A stretch of DNA of 64,000 nt from Kofleriaceae bacterium (GCA_018057825.1 JAGPCY010000021.1:62001-126000); one strand, 5' to 3'; shown: positions 14,651-27,221, numbered from the stretch's first letter. The notes: generated by a model not told the origin, from the letters alone. Program-made: numbers and translations.

Positions 14651-16984
14651 GTGATCGAGCTCGAGCGACTGTTCCGACAGTTCGACGGCGCCAGCTTCGC
14701 GCAGCGGGCGCAGCTCGCGGCCGAGGTGGCGGCCGCGATGACGGCGGCGGACCTCGACGCCGCGCTGGCCGGCCTGGCCCACGCGTCGCTGTCGGTGCGG
14801 CTCGGCGTCCTCGAGCTGGTGCGCGTGGCCGGTCATCGCGGCGCGGTGCCCGCGCTCCACGCCCACGCCCGCGGCCACGCCGGCGACGATCGGGTGTTCG
14901 CGCTGCGCGCGCTGGCCGAGCTGGCGGGCCCCGACGATCACGACCTGCGCGCCGACGCTCTGGCCTGGGCCCGCGGCGGCGACGCCTTCGTCGCGGCCCA
15001 GGCGACGCGACTCCTGGCCGTCCTCGGACCGGGTCCGGCCGCGGCCCGCGGCGCGCTCGTGCGCGAGGCCGAGGCGCTGTTCGCGGCGACCCGCACCAGC
15101 GAGCGGATCGCACGGCTGGCCGCGATCGAGGCCCACGGCCCAGCGGCGATCGCGGCGATCGCGAAGCCGGCGCTGACCCGGGGCCCGGCGGATCTGGTGG
15201 CCTTGGTCGCGCGGGCCCTCATCCGCCACGCCGCCGCGCTGCCGTCGTGCGACGCGATCGTCGCTCTGCTCGCGCCGGCCCACCGCCGGGTCGGCGACGA
15301 TCCCGCGGCCGCGATCGCCCTCGACGACGCCGCGCTCGTGCTGGGCGGGGTCGCCCACGCCGGGCCACTGGTGGCCCGGCTCGACGGCCTGGCCCCGCCG
15401 ACGGTGGCCGCCCTGGCCGCGGTCCTCGAGGCCGCGCCGCCCGACGCGGTCGCGCCCCTGGTCGCCGGGCTGGCCGCGGCGGTGGTCCGGCGCCCGGCGC
15501 TGTGGTCCCCCCTCGGCCCGAGCCTGGCGCGCTCGGCGGCGGTGGCCCGGGCCGACGCCGCGCTGCGAACCGCGGTCGCCGCCCTGCTCGCTGAGCTGCG
15601 CGCCGAACGACCGCAGCCGCCGCTGGCGGTGGCGAGCGCGGCCCGGGTCCTGGCGGCGGTGGCGCAGCCGGGGGAGCCCTTGCCCCGCCACCTGGTCGCC
15701 GCGTTGACCGCGGTGCCGGCGGTGGCCGCGACCCAGGCGCTCGTCGCGCTGTGCCTGCGGCTGGCCACCGAGGCCGCGGCCGAGGCGCTCCTCACCGTCA
15801 CCAGGAGCGCCGTCGACGATCACCGCGCGGTCGCCCTGGCCGCGCTCACCGCGTGGCGCTCGCCGTGGGTCGAGCTGTCCGCGGGTCCACCGCTCGGCCT
15901 GCAGGCGCGCTACGTCGATGGCGCCGGCGCGCCGCTGGTTCGCACCGACCGGCGGCTGCTCGCCGGCGACGCCGCCTACGCGCTGGGCGGCGATGGCGCG
16001 CCGGTCCGGATCGAGGCCACCGCCTACGGCGCGTGCCTGTGCTGCGGACCGCCCCTGGCCCTGGTGCGTCCGCCGGGCGCCGGCCTGCGCTGCCCGGCGT
16101 CGTGGCTGCGCTACCTGCGCGACGGCGCGCAGGTGATCCGCGAGGACGACCACCCCCTCGGGCGCTGCCGGCGCTGCGACTCCGATCGACCGCGCGCGCG
16201 CGACGGCGATCGCGTGGTGTGCCCGGCCTGCGGCGACGGCCGCGCTCCGGCGGCGCCGGGCCCGAGCGGCCCCGCGCACATCCCGGTCGGCGACCACCCC
16301 GATGCGCCGCCGCTCGCGCCGAGCCCCGAGGCCCTGGCGGCGATGACCCCGACCATCCGCGCGGCGATGGCCGCCAACGTGTTCGTGCGCGGCCGCGACG
16401 GCGACAACAGCTACAGCGCGTCGGGCATCGTGATCGCGCGCGACGGCGAGCGGGTCGCGATCCTCACCAACCGCCACGTCGTCGAGGCCGACGACAGCGG
16501 CCGGCTGTGCCCGCTCGACGCGGTCACGGTCGCCGGCGCGCTGCGCGAGGTGACCACGGTGTGGCGGGCCGATCGCGGGGTCGATCTCGCGTTGATCGAA
16601 GGCCACCTCGACGCGCCCGAGGCGGTCGCGGTCATGCCGCTGGGCGACGGCGCCGCCGAGATCGGCGCCCGGGTGTTCGCGATCGGCAACCCGCTGGGCC
16701 TGCCGTGGAGCTACTCGAACGGCACGCTGTCGGCGGTGCGCGACTGGACCTCGCGGGCCGGCCTGCCGGTGCGGGTGCTGCAGACCGACACCAGCATCGC
16801 GCCCGGGTCGAGCGGCGGCGGGCTGTGGCACGTCGACGGCCACCTGCTCGGCGTGATCGCCTTCGGTCAGCAGGGCCTCCACGGCAGCCCGGTACAGTTC
16901 GCGCTGTCGATCGCCGCGGTGCGCGCGGCCTTCGCCCGCAGCGATCTGCGCTGGCGCGGCCGCCGGCTCGCCGACCTGCCGTGA
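14651..16984 (+). CDS. HEAT-repeat / zinc-ribbon / trypsin-like protease fusion
   Basis: 777 aa from GTG 14651. Residues 1 to about 400 are Ala/Leu-rich helical pairs of HEAT/armadillo type (for example VAALAAVLEAAPPDAVAPLVAGLAAA would be one unit). Residues about 460-525 hold several Cys pairs (CLCCG, CRRCD, CPACGDGR), a probable zinc ribbon. Residues about 570-777 are an HtrA/trypsin-like protease: His in TNRHVVE (near 607), Asp in DRGVDLALIEG (near 643), Ser in APGSSGGGLW (near 720). No signal peptide, so cytoplasmic. The HEAT scaffold probably recognises a target and the protease cuts it; this is inference. Confidence 0.82.
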   Translation: MIELERLFRQFDGASFAQRAQLAAEVAAAMTAADLDAALAGLAHASLSVRLGVLELVRVAGHRGAVPALHAHARGHAGDDRVFALRALAELAGPDDHDLRADALAWARGGDAFVAAQATRLLAVLGPGPAAARGALVREAEALFAATRTSERIARLAAIEAHGPAAIAAIAKPALTRGPADLVALVARALIRHAAALPSCDAIVALLAPAHRRVGDDPAAAIALDDAALVLGGVAHAGPLVARLDGLAPPTVAALAAVLEAAPPDAVAPLVAGLAAAVVRRPALWSPLGPSLARSAAVARADAALRTAVAALLAELRAERPQPPLAVASAARVLAAVAQPGEPLPRHLVAALTAVPAVAATQALVALCLRLATEAAAEALLTVTRSAVDDHRAVALAALTAWRSPWVELSAGPPLGLQARYVDGAGAPLVRTDRRLLAGDAAYALGGDGAPVRIEATAYGACLCCGPPLALVRPPGAGLRCPASWLRYLRDGAQVIREDDHPLGRCRRCDSDRPRARDGDRVVCPACGDGRAPAAPGPSGPAHIPVGDHPDAPPLAPSPEALAAMTPTIRAAMAANVFVRGRDGDNSYSASGIVIARDGERVAILTNRHVVEADDSGRLCPLDAVTVAGALREVTTVWRADRGVDLALIEGHLDAPEAVAVMPLGDGAAEIGARVFAIGNPLGLPWSYSNGTLSAVRDWTSRAGLPVRVLQTDTSIAPGSSGGGLWHVDGHLLGVIAFGQQGLHGSPVQFALSIAAVRAAFARSDLRWRGRRLADLP

Positions 16985-17009
16985 CGGTCGGAGGTTTTGT
17001 CGCTAGGCT
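16981..17009 (+). promoter_or_regulatory. Promoter of mfd
   Basis: GTGACG (16981-16986) and TAGGCT (17004-17009) are 17 bp apart, with the TTG at 17018 8 nt beyond. The -35 box overlaps the stop codon of the upstream gene. Confidence 0.45.
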
Positions 17010-17017
17010 GCGCCGCC

Positions 17018-20566
<3,549 letters not shown>

Positions 20567-20581
20567 CCGGGAAAGGCACTT

Positions 20582-21682
20582 ATGCGTGCTCGCTGGATGA
20601 TCATCACCGCCGCTAGCGCCATCTTGGCGACCGCCTGCGACTCGCGCACCTCCTGGCCCGACCGCGGCCGCGGCCGCCGCCCCGGCGCTCCACCGGCCCA
20701 GCCCACCGGCGACCTCGCGCAACCCCTGGCCACCGTAGACGGCGTGACCATCACCGTCGGCGAGTTCCAGGACCGCCTGAACCGCCAGTCGCCGTACATC
20801 CGCAACCGCTACACGTCCTTCGAGCAGAAGGCCGAGTTCCTCGACAGCCTGGTGCGGTTCGAGGTCCTGGCCGCCGAGGCCGCGCGCCGAGGCCTCGACG
20901 CCGACCCCGAGGTCGTGCGGACGATGAAGCAGGTGATGATCCAGAAGCTCCTGCGCGACGAGTTCGAGACTCGGGTCACCCCGGCTTCGATCACCGACGC
21001 CGAGGTCGCGGCCTACTACGAGAAGAACCAGGCCGAGTTCGTCAAGCAAGAGGAGGTCCGGGCCTCGGCGATCGTGGTCCTGGCCCGGGCCCAGGCCGAG
21101 CGCGTCCTCCTCGAGGCCCAGGGCGAGGCCGGCAAGACCAACAAGGGCTTCCGCGACCTGGTCGGCAAGTACAGCTCCAACGAGGAGCACAAGCTGCGCG
21201 GCGGCGATCTGCGCTACCTGACCGAGGCCTCGACCGAGGTGCCCAAGCCGGTGATCGCCGCGGCCTTCGCCCTGGCCAACGTCGGCGACGTGTCGGGGGT
21301 GGTCGACGCCGGCGACGGCACGTTCTGGATCCTGAAGCAGACCGGCCGGCGCAAGGCGGTGGTGCGGACCCTCGATGAGGCCGCCCAGACCATCCGCAAC
21401 AAGCTCTACCGCGACAAGCGCCAGGAGACCCAGAAGGCCTTCATCGACGGCCTGCGCAAGGCCGCCAAGATCGAGATCCTCGAGGACAACCTGGCCAAGG
21501 TCCGGGTCGACACCTCGACCGAGGGCGGCGATCCCCACGGCGAGGGCCCGGCCCTGCCCGACCTGAACCAGCCGCTCCCGCCGCCGAGCCAACCCGGCGT
21601 GATGCCAAGCCCGCCGCCCCTCGACCCGGCCCCCGTCGCCCCCCAGACAACCCCGCCGGCGCCCGCCGGGTCCAACCCGTAG
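20582..21682 (+). CDS. Parvulin-type peptidyl-prolyl isomerase lipoprotein (PrsA/SurA-like)
   Basis: 366 aa, starting 15 bp after mfd. The N-terminus MRARWMIITAASAILATAC is a lipoprotein signal (lipobox ATAC). A SurA_N-like region (VTITVGEFQDRLNRQ; VRFEVLAAEAARRGLDADPEV) comes first, then a rotamase domain with EVRASAIVVL, YSSNEEHKLRGGDLRYL and GDVSGVVDAGDGTFWILK. The C-terminal 50 residues are Pro-rich. It is likely a foldase on the periplasmic side that helps outer-membrane or secreted proteins fold. It is paired with the next gene. Confidence 0.88.
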   Translation: MRARWMIITAASAILATACDSRTSWPDRGRGRRPGAPPAQPTGDLAQPLATVDGVTITVGEFQDRLNRQSPYIRNRYTSFEQKAEFLDSLVRFEVLAAEAARRGLDADPEVVRTMKQVMIQKLLRDEFETRVTPASITDAEVAAYYEKNQAEFVKQEEVRASAIVVLARAQAERVLLEAQGEAGKTNKGFRDLVGKYSSNEEHKLRGGDLRYLTEASTEVPKPVIAAAFALANVGDVSGVVDAGDGTFWILKQTGRRKAVVRTLDEAAQTIRNKLYRDKRQETQKAFIDGLRKAAKIEILEDNLAKVRVDTSTEGGDPHGEGPALPDLNQPLPPPSQPGVMPSPPPLDPAPVAPQTTPPAPAGSNP

Positions 21683-21717
21683 GCCCACGTCCGCACTCCC
21701 TGTTCCAGCGAGCCCCC

Positions 21718-22764
21718 ATGCGCCTCCCTGTCTACGCCGTCTTCGCCCTCGCCTCCGCGCTGGCGCTCGCGCCGGCCGCGTCGCCGACCTTTGCCCAGCC
21801 TGCCCAGCCCGCGCCAGCCCCCCAGCCCGCGCCGGCGCCCGCCAAGCCGCGGCCCGTCTTCGTTTTGGACCGCGTGGTCGCGGTGGTCAACAACGCGATC
21901 ATCCTCGAGAGCGAGCTCGCGGTGCAGCTCGTGCCGTACCTCGATGACCTCGACGGGATCGACGACGTCAAGGAGCGCGCCCGCCGCCGCGACAAGCTGC
22001 GGGCCCAGGTGCTCGACGAGATGGTCTCCGAGCAGCTCATGATCGAGGCCGCCGAGGAGGCCAACCTCGAGGAGATCACCGCCAAGGAGATCGACGAGGT
22101 CATCCGCGAGACCAAGGCCGAGCACAAGCTCGACGACGCCACCTTCCAGCAGGCCCTGGCCGCCCAGGGCTATACGATGGCGCAGTACCGCACCAACATC
22201 CGCCGCCAGCTCACGCGGGTGCGGGCGATGAAGAACCTGGTCGCGCCCAAGGTCAACGTCGCCGACGAGGAGATCCGCGCGCACTACGACCAGCTCGCCC
22301 GGCGCTCCGACGTGGTGTCCGAGGTCCAGCTCGCCCACATCCTGATCGCCCTGCCCGAGCGGCCGACCGACGCCGAGCTGGGCGCGGCCCGCGCCAAGGC
22401 CGCCGACATCGTGACCCGCGCCCGGGCCGGCGAGGACTTCGCCAAGCTCGCCGCTCAGTACTCCGACGACACCGCCACCAAGGACACCGGCGGCGACCTG
22501 GGCTGGGTCCAGCGCGGCACCCTCGATCCCGCGTGGGAGACCCGGGTGTTCGCGATGGAGGCCAACGAGGTCAGCGGGCCGGCCACCGGGCCGCGCGGCC
22601 TCGAGGTGTTCCGCGTGGCCGAGGTCAAGAAGTCGGAGATCAAGCCCTTCGATCAGTTGAAGGATCAGCTCCGCGGCGAGCTGCAACAGCGGGCGATGCA
22701 GAAGGCGACCCAGACCTGGATCGAGGGCCTGCGCAAGCGGGCCTACGTCGAGGTCAAGCTCTAG
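21718..22764 (+). CDS. surA: SurA-like periplasmic chaperone/peptidyl-prolyl isomerase
   Basis: 348 aa. Signal peptide (MRLPVYAVFALASALALAPAASPTFA), a Pro/Ala linker, then the SurA N-terminal chaperone region beginning LDRVVAVVNNAIILESEL with QVLDEMVSEQLMIEAAEEANL. One parvulin domain follows (VQLAHILIALPERPTD, AQYSDDTATKDTGGDLGWV, NEVSGPATGPRGLEVFRVAEV), shorter than E. coli SurA, which has two. It would escort outer-membrane proteins through the periplasm. It lies 35 bp downstream of the lipoprotein foldase. Confidence 0.9.
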   Translation: MRLPVYAVFALASALALAPAASPTFAQPAQPAPAPQPAPAPAKPRPVFVLDRVVAVVNNAIILESELAVQLVPYLDDLDGIDDVKERARRRDKLRAQVLDEMVSEQLMIEAAEEANLEEITAKEIDEVIRETKAEHKLDDATFQQALAAQGYTMAQYRTNIRRQLTRVRAMKNLVAPKVNVADEEIRAHYDQLARRSDVVSEVQLAHILIALPERPTDAELGAARAKAADIVTRARAGEDFAKLAAQYSDDTATKDTGGDLGWVQRGTLDPAWETRVFAMEANEVSGPATGPRGLEVFRVAEVKKSEIKPFDQLKDQLRGELQQRAMQKATQTWIEGLRKRAYVEVKL

Positions 22765-22844
22765 AGCGCGCGGCCGGGCCTCTCGCCGATCTCACGTCGA
22801 CGCGGTCGTCGCCACTCCCGGTTGTCGGCGTCGGCCGAGCGAAC

Positions 22845-22850
22845 TACCGT
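22845..22850 (+). promoter_or_regulatory. -10 hexamer TACCGT before ATG 22857
   Basis: TACCGT ends 6 nt before ATG 22857 with no Shine-Dalgarno; leaderless pattern that fixes this start. Confidence 0.5.
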
Positions 22851-22856
22851 CCCGCC

Positions 22857-24389
22857 ATGGGACTCCTCGGCAAGCTGTTCGGGGGTGGGACCGAGCTATC
22901 GGTCGCGCTCAACTCCACCAACGTGATCGCCGGCGGCACCGTCGCTGGCAAGGTCACCGTCACCGGCGGCAAGAAGGCCTTGAACCTCGACGCCCTGGTG
23001 GTCAAGGTCGTCTACGTCCACGTCCAGACCGTGACCGACTCGCCGCTGCCCAAGATCGATCTGCGGCAGCTCGCCCAGGCCACCGTGGTCGCCAACCAGC
23101 CGCTGGCCCCCGGCAAGGCCCACACCTGGGACTTCGCGATCGGCCTCCCCGACGGTCTCGACGCCGGCGGCAGCTACAAGCTCCTGGCCTCGGCCGACAT
23201 CCCGTCGGTCAAGGATCCCTCGGCCGAGGCCGAGTTCAAGGTCATCACCCCGGGCGCCCACCGCCGCGGCGGCCTCCTGGGCGCGGTGCTCGGCGCCAGC
23301 GAGGACGAGCTGCTCGGCCGCTACCCCGGCCTCCTGTCCGATGACGAGGACGAGCAGTTCACCGCGCTGTGCGAGCTGCGCGGCGACGCCTACGGCGACG
23401 ACGCCAAGCAGCTCGTCGGCCTGGCGCCGTGGCTCTTGCGCTTCGTCAAGACCGGCCCCGTCGAGCTGCGCGACGAGGCCCTCGAGACCTGGGCCACGCT
23501 CCTCAACAACCGGGCCCGGCCGTCGGACATCGTCGAGCTCGAGGCCCTGGCCCGCGAGCCCGGCCTGTCCGACGATCTGCGCCAGGCCCTGGTCACCGCG
23601 GCCGTGAAGTTCGCCGACGAAGGCGCGGCGCCGCTGCTCCAGCAGTTCGCCCGCGATCCCAGCCCCGAGCTCCGCGAGCAGGTCGCGCGCAGCCTGGCCT
23701 ACGACGCCGACGAGGGCCTGGCCGGACGCCTCGACCTGATCCTCGGCCTGACCGCCGACGCCGACGTCACCGTCCGCCGCGCCGCCGCCAGCGCCCTCGG
23801 CTCGTTCTCCGACGATCGCCGGGCCATGGACCGCGCGGTCGCCCTGGCCGCCAGCGATCCGTCGCCCGACGTCAAGGCCGAGGCCCTCGAGTCCCTGGGC
23901 GGCGCCCACTGGAACGGCATGCTCGAGCTGGTGGTCACGACGTATCAGGCCCACCTCGCCTCGCCCAGCTCCGAGGTCCGCAAGGCCATCGCCGGTCGCC
24001 TGGCGTCCTTGCCCGCCGACCCGCGCGTCGGCCCCATGGTGCAGGCGCTGCTCGCCGATCGGTCGTCGGAGGTGCGCAAGCGCATGGCCTGGTACGGCGT
24101 CAACATGAGCGATCACCCCGATCTCGCGCCGCTGTTCCGCGCCACCGCCGAGCGCGACGCCGACGACGACGTCCGCGCCGAGGCGGTCTACGGCATGCGC
24201 GGCTTCCTCGGCCCCGCCGACGCCTGCGCCTACGCCCGCGCCCGCCTCGCCGCCGACCCCACCGAGCGCATGGCCTGGTCGGTCTACCAGGTCGCGCGCA
24301 GCCACGACGACGACCCCGCCGGCAAGGCCCTGCTCAAGGACCTGGCCAAGTGCCAGTTCGCCGACGTCGCCAGCGCCGCGCGGGACTGA
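22857..24389 (+). CDS. Spo0M/arrestin-like domain plus HEAT repeats
   Basis: 510 aa. The first 130 residues resemble the arrestin-like Spo0M sporulation-control domain: MGLLGKLFGGGTELSVALNS, then VIAGGTVAGKVTVTGGKKALNLDALVVKV and later HTWDFAIGLPDGLDAGGSYKLLASAD. After a linker (residues 140-165) the rest is made of HEAT-like repeats: units such as SPELREQVARSLAYDA, ADVTVRRAAASALGSF, SPDVKAEALESLGG and SSEVRKAIAGRLASL recur about every 35-40 residues. No enzyme motif. It is probably a cytoplasmic scaffold or adaptor; its target is unknown. Confidence 0.8.
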   Translation: MGLLGKLFGGGTELSVALNSTNVIAGGTVAGKVTVTGGKKALNLDALVVKVVYVHVQTVTDSPLPKIDLRQLAQATVVANQPLAPGKAHTWDFAIGLPDGLDAGGSYKLLASADIPSVKDPSAEAEFKVITPGAHRRGGLLGAVLGASEDELLGRYPGLLSDDEDEQFTALCELRGDAYGDDAKQLVGLAPWLLRFVKTGPVELRDEALETWATLLNNRARPSDIVELEALAREPGLSDDLRQALVTAAVKFADEGAAPLLQQFARDPSPELREQVARSLAYDADEGLAGRLDLILGLTADADVTVRRAAASALGSFSDDRRAMDRAVALAASDPSPDVKAEALESLGGAHWNGMLELVVTTYQAHLASPSSEVRKAIAGRLASLPADPRVGPMVQALLADRSSEVRKRMAWYGVNMSDHPDLAPLFRATAERDADDDVRAEAVYGMRGFLGPADACAYARARLAADPTERMAWSVYQVARSHDDDPAGKALLKDLAKCQFADVASAARD

Positions 24390-24503
24390 CGGGGCCGGGT
24401 TGGCGAAGGTAGAGGCCGGGTGGACGGCGGCGATGGGACCTCGTCCGCGTCAACACCGGGTCTCGGCTTGACCGACCTTGGCGGGAAAAGCGACCATTCC
24501 CGT

Positions 24504-25670
24504 ATGGAACGGTACCGGGTCCGTGGCCAGCGTCGGGTGGACGCGATCTGCGCAGCGATTGAGGCCTCAGGAGGAACCATCGTTCGGTGCGCCGACCCGA
24601 CCTCGGCCCCGTTCGAGTTCGACATCCTCCTCCCCGATCGTCGGCCCTTGAGGCTCATCTGCTACGCATTCACCGCAAACAAGTACAGTCAGGCCGGCCG
24701 GCCCTCGGACGAGCACCGATTCCAGGTCAAGTACGGCAGCGAGTTCGACCGACCGCATCGCCTGCAGGTCGGTGGCGACGAGACTGTGACGTTGTTCTTC
24801 GGCGTCTACGAGGACGGGGACTTGTTCGTCGCTGCCGATCCAGCGCTTCACAACCCGACCTGGTTCTCGTCGTCGATCGAGTTCAAAGAAGCCGACGCGA
24901 CCACCGGGCGGGAGCTTGGCTGGCATGCCTGGCAACGCGATCGCATGCCGCGGGGCCGCCGCCGCGTGAACCCGGACGAGAGCTTGATCACCGAGACTCT
25001 CCACGCCTTCGCACCAAGACACTTCCTGACCTACGCGCGCTTTGAAGACATCGCCACCGGGATGGCCCCCGGTGAACGCCTGCTGCTCTTCCAGGACATC
25101 GGCAGGGATCTCGCGCAGGGCCAGGTCGCCCGTGCCCTGGTGGAGCGTCAGATCGAGGCCAGCAGCTCGATCGCCGACGCCATGGTCAAGGCAATGGGGC
25201 TTCCCGTCGATCAGCTCCTCGCGATGATCGCCAAGTCGAGACGACTGCGCACCGCGATGCGCGGTGGTGTCGCTGAGCATCACCTGCACAACCACCTGCG
25301 TCGTACGCGCAGCGTGACGCATCTCGAGAAGCTGGACCAAGACGGACAGCCGGACTTCGCCCTGAAGTTCCGGGGCCGCTACCTCAAGGTGGAGTGCAAG
25401 CTGGTATCGCCCACGCTGACGCGAGGTCTACCGCGCGTCGACTTCCAGAAGACCCGCGCCAGCAAGAGCGACCCGTGCAGCCGCTACTATGCGCCGTCGC
25501 AGTTCGAGATCCTGGCGGCATGCCTGCACCCGGTGTCAGACCGCTGGGAGTTCCGCTTCACGTTGACAGCGACGATGGCCCAGCACCGAAAGTGCCCTGG
25601 CAAGCTCTCGGACCGTGTGCTGGTCGCCCCATCGTGGCCGCCCGATCTGCCAACGCTACTGGGGACCTGA
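24504..25670 (+). CDS. Probable type II restriction endonuclease, PD-(D/E)xK fold
   Basis: 388 aa from ATG 24504 (an in-frame GTG at 24420 would add an unlikely leader). A nuclease core is visible at residues 283-299: PD (D284), then VECK (E297, K299), a textbook PD-(D/E)xK spacing, preceded by a basic helix EHHLHNHLRRTRSVTHLEKL. The N-terminal half is beta-rich, with HRFQVKYG near residue 75, perhaps target recognition. It lies 36 bp before a C5 cytosine methyltransferase, so together they form a restriction-modification pair. Its coding DNA has more A/T-ending codons than its neighbours, a hint of transfer. Recognition sequence unknown. Confidence 0.78.
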   Translation: MERYRVRGQRRVDAICAAIEASGGTIVRCADPTSAPFEFDILLPDRRPLRLICYAFTANKYSQAGRPSDEHRFQVKYGSEFDRPHRLQVGGDETVTLFFGVYEDGDLFVAADPALHNPTWFSSSIEFKEADATTGRELGWHAWQRDRMPRGRRRVNPDESLITETLHAFAPRHFLTYARFEDIATGMAPGERLLLFQDIGRDLAQGQVARALVERQIEASSSIADAMVKAMGLPVDQLLAMIAKSRRLRTAMRGGVAEHHLHNHLRRTRSVTHLEKLDQDGQPDFALKFRGRYLKVECKLVSPTLTRGLPRVDFQKTRASKSDPCSRYYAPSQFEILAACLHPVSDRWEFRFTLTATMAQHRKCPGKLSDRVLVAPSWPPDLPTLLGT

Positions 25671-25692
25671 ACGCATAGTCAGACCTGTGCGC

Positions 25693-25698
25693 TAGGTT
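25693..25698 (+). promoter_or_regulatory. Possible -10 hexamer TAGGTT before the methyltransferase
   Basis: TAGGTT ends 8 nt before ATG 25707, so the methyltransferase may have its own promoter separate from the nuclease, as protective methylation before cutting would require. Confidence 0.35.
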
Positions 25699-25706
25699 CG
25701 CGCGCC

Positions 25707-26951
25707 ATGGGCAAGCCGAAGGTCATCAGCCTCTACACAGGGGCCGGGGGATTGGACTACGGGTTCGAGGCCGCTGGCTTCTCAACCGCGGTGGCGGTCG
25801 AGATGAACCACGATAGCTGCGAGACGCTGCGAGCAAACCGCCGGTGGCCGGTGATCGAGCGGGACATCTTGCGGGTGTCGAGCCACGAGATCCTGAGGAC
25901 CGCCGGGCTGCGCAAAGGCGAGGCCGCGGTGCTGATCGGCGGGCCGCCGTGCCAGCCGTTCTCGAAGGCTGGGTACTGGTCGAAGGGCGATTCCGGGCGA
26001 CTCGATGACCCGCGCGCCGCCACGCTCGGAGCCTACCTGCGCGTGCTCGAGGATACGACGCCGGCGGCGTTCCTCCTGGAGAACGTCGAGGGCCTGGCCT
26101 ATCGAGGCAAGGACGAAGGCCTTCGCCTGCTGCTGGACGCGATCGAAGGCGTCAACAAGCGGACCAAGAGCAAGTACCGTCCGACGATGCAGGTCGTGAT
26201 GGCGGCGGACTACGGCGTGCCGCAACTGCGGAAGCGCTTCATCATGATCGCGGCGCGCGACGGGACCGAGTTCACGTTCCCGAAGCCGACCCACGCCGCG
26301 CCGCAGCTCGAGCAGACCTCGCTCTTCGACCGCCTGCCGCCCTACCGGACCGCGTGGGACGCCCTCGCCGACGTCGGACCTGACGAGGGCGAGGACGTCG
26401 CCGTGCGCGGCCGCTGGGCTGAGCTGCTACCGTCGATCCCCGAGGGTCACAACTACCTCTGGCATACCGATCGGATGGGCGGGATGCCGCTGTTCGGCTG
26501 GCGTCGTCGCTACTGGTCGTTCCTGCTGAAGCTGGCCAAGTCGCAGCCGTCGTGGACGGTCCAGGCCCAGCCGGGTCCAGCCGTGGGACCGTTCCACTGG
26601 GACAACCGGCGGCTCGCCATGCGCGAGCTCGCGCGGATCCAGACCTTCCCCGACGACGTCCGGGTGACCGGGAGCCGGACCGAGATCCAGCGCCAGATCG
26701 GCAACGCGGTGCCCTCGCTGCTCGCGGAGGTCCTGGCCCGCGAGATCTCGGTGCAGCTCCTTGGCAACCGTCGCCCCAAGGCTCCGCCGCGCCTGCTGCC
26801 CACCGATCGCTCCCCCGTACCGGCCGCCACCGCGACGGCGGCTGTGCCGCTGCGCTTTCATCACCTGGCTGGCGAGCACACCGCACATCCGGGTACCGGT
26901 CGAGGCCACGGCGCGAGCAAGCGAACGACGCCGTTGGCCATCGCCTCGTAG
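25707..26951 (+). CDS. DNA (cytosine-5) methyltransferase
   Basis: 414 aa. All the C5-methyltransferase motifs can be read: I SLYTGAGGLDYGFEAAGF, IV GGPPCQPFSKAG with the catalytic Cys near residue 81, VI ENVEGLA, VIII QLRKRFIMIAAR, IX RELARIQTFPDD and X QIGNAVPSLLAEVLA. The target-recognition region lies between VIII and IX (about 200-300). The last 50 residues are Pro/Ala/Thr-rich and not part of the fold. The product methylates the C5 position of cytosine in the site cut by the upstream nuclease. Its stop is TAG and a hexamer array follows 36 bp later. Confidence 0.95.
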   Translation: MGKPKVISLYTGAGGLDYGFEAAGFSTAVAVEMNHDSCETLRANRRWPVIERDILRVSSHEILRTAGLRKGEAAVLIGGPPCQPFSKAGYWSKGDSGRLDDPRAATLGAYLRVLEDTTPAAFLLENVEGLAYRGKDEGLRLLLDAIEGVNKRTKSKYRPTMQVVMAADYGVPQLRKRFIMIAARDGTEFTFPKPTHAAPQLEQTSLFDRLPPYRTAWDALADVGPDEGEDVAVRGRWAELLPSIPEGHNYLWHTDRMGGMPLFGWRRRYWSFLLKLAKSQPSWTVQAQPGPAVGPFHWDNRRLAMRELARIQTFPDDVRVTGSRTEIQRQIGNAVPSLLAEVLAREISVQLLGNRRPKAPPRLLPTDRSPVPAATATAAVPLRFHHLAGEHTAHPGTGRGHGASKRTTPLAIAS

Positions 26952-26987
26952 GCGCGCGGATCGAGCGGCTAGCGCCAAGCGGCGACG

Positions 26988-27116
26988 AGACGGAGGCGGA
27001 GACCGAGTCCGAGGCCGAGACCGAGACCGAGACCGAGTCCGAGTCCGAGACCGAGACCGAGACGAGACCGAGACCGAGACCGAGGCCGAGTCCGAGTCCG
27101 AGTTCGAGGCGGAGGC
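26988..27116. repeat. Intergenic GAGnCC/G hexamer array 3
   Basis: About 130 bp of GAGGCG, GAGACC, GAGTCC and GAGGCC units after the methyltransferase stop, with one register slip (GAGACGAGACC) in the middle. With the hairpin at 27172-27221 it explains most of the 362-bp gap 26952-27313. Confidence 0.93.
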
Positions 27117-27171
27117 TGATAGGCCCGAGGAGGATCGTTGGGCGCCTTTTCGGGCCGCGCGCGGTTTGTGA

Positions 27172-27221
27172 TTGACGGCGCGGCCGCATCAGTGATTTTC
27201 TGATGTCGACACCGCGCCGTC
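27172..27221 (+). promoter_or_regulatory. Two-tier inverted repeat overlapping a possible promoter
   Basis: Outer arms GACGGCGCGG (27174-27183) and CCGCGCCGTC (27212-27221) are perfect 10-bp complements; inner arms CATCAG (27187-27192) and CTGATG (27200-27205) pair around TGATTTT. A -35-like TTGACG (27172-27177) and a T-rich -10 region (27195-27201) fall inside it. It could be an operator for the gene at 27314 or a hairpin in its leader. Confidence 0.5.

Noticed and set aside
24420-24503. N-terminal extension of the restriction enzyme from GTG 24420
   Set aside because: The 28 residues are Gly/Ser/Thr-rich, unlike the protein, and a better ATG with a possible -35 (TTGACC) upstream is at 24504.
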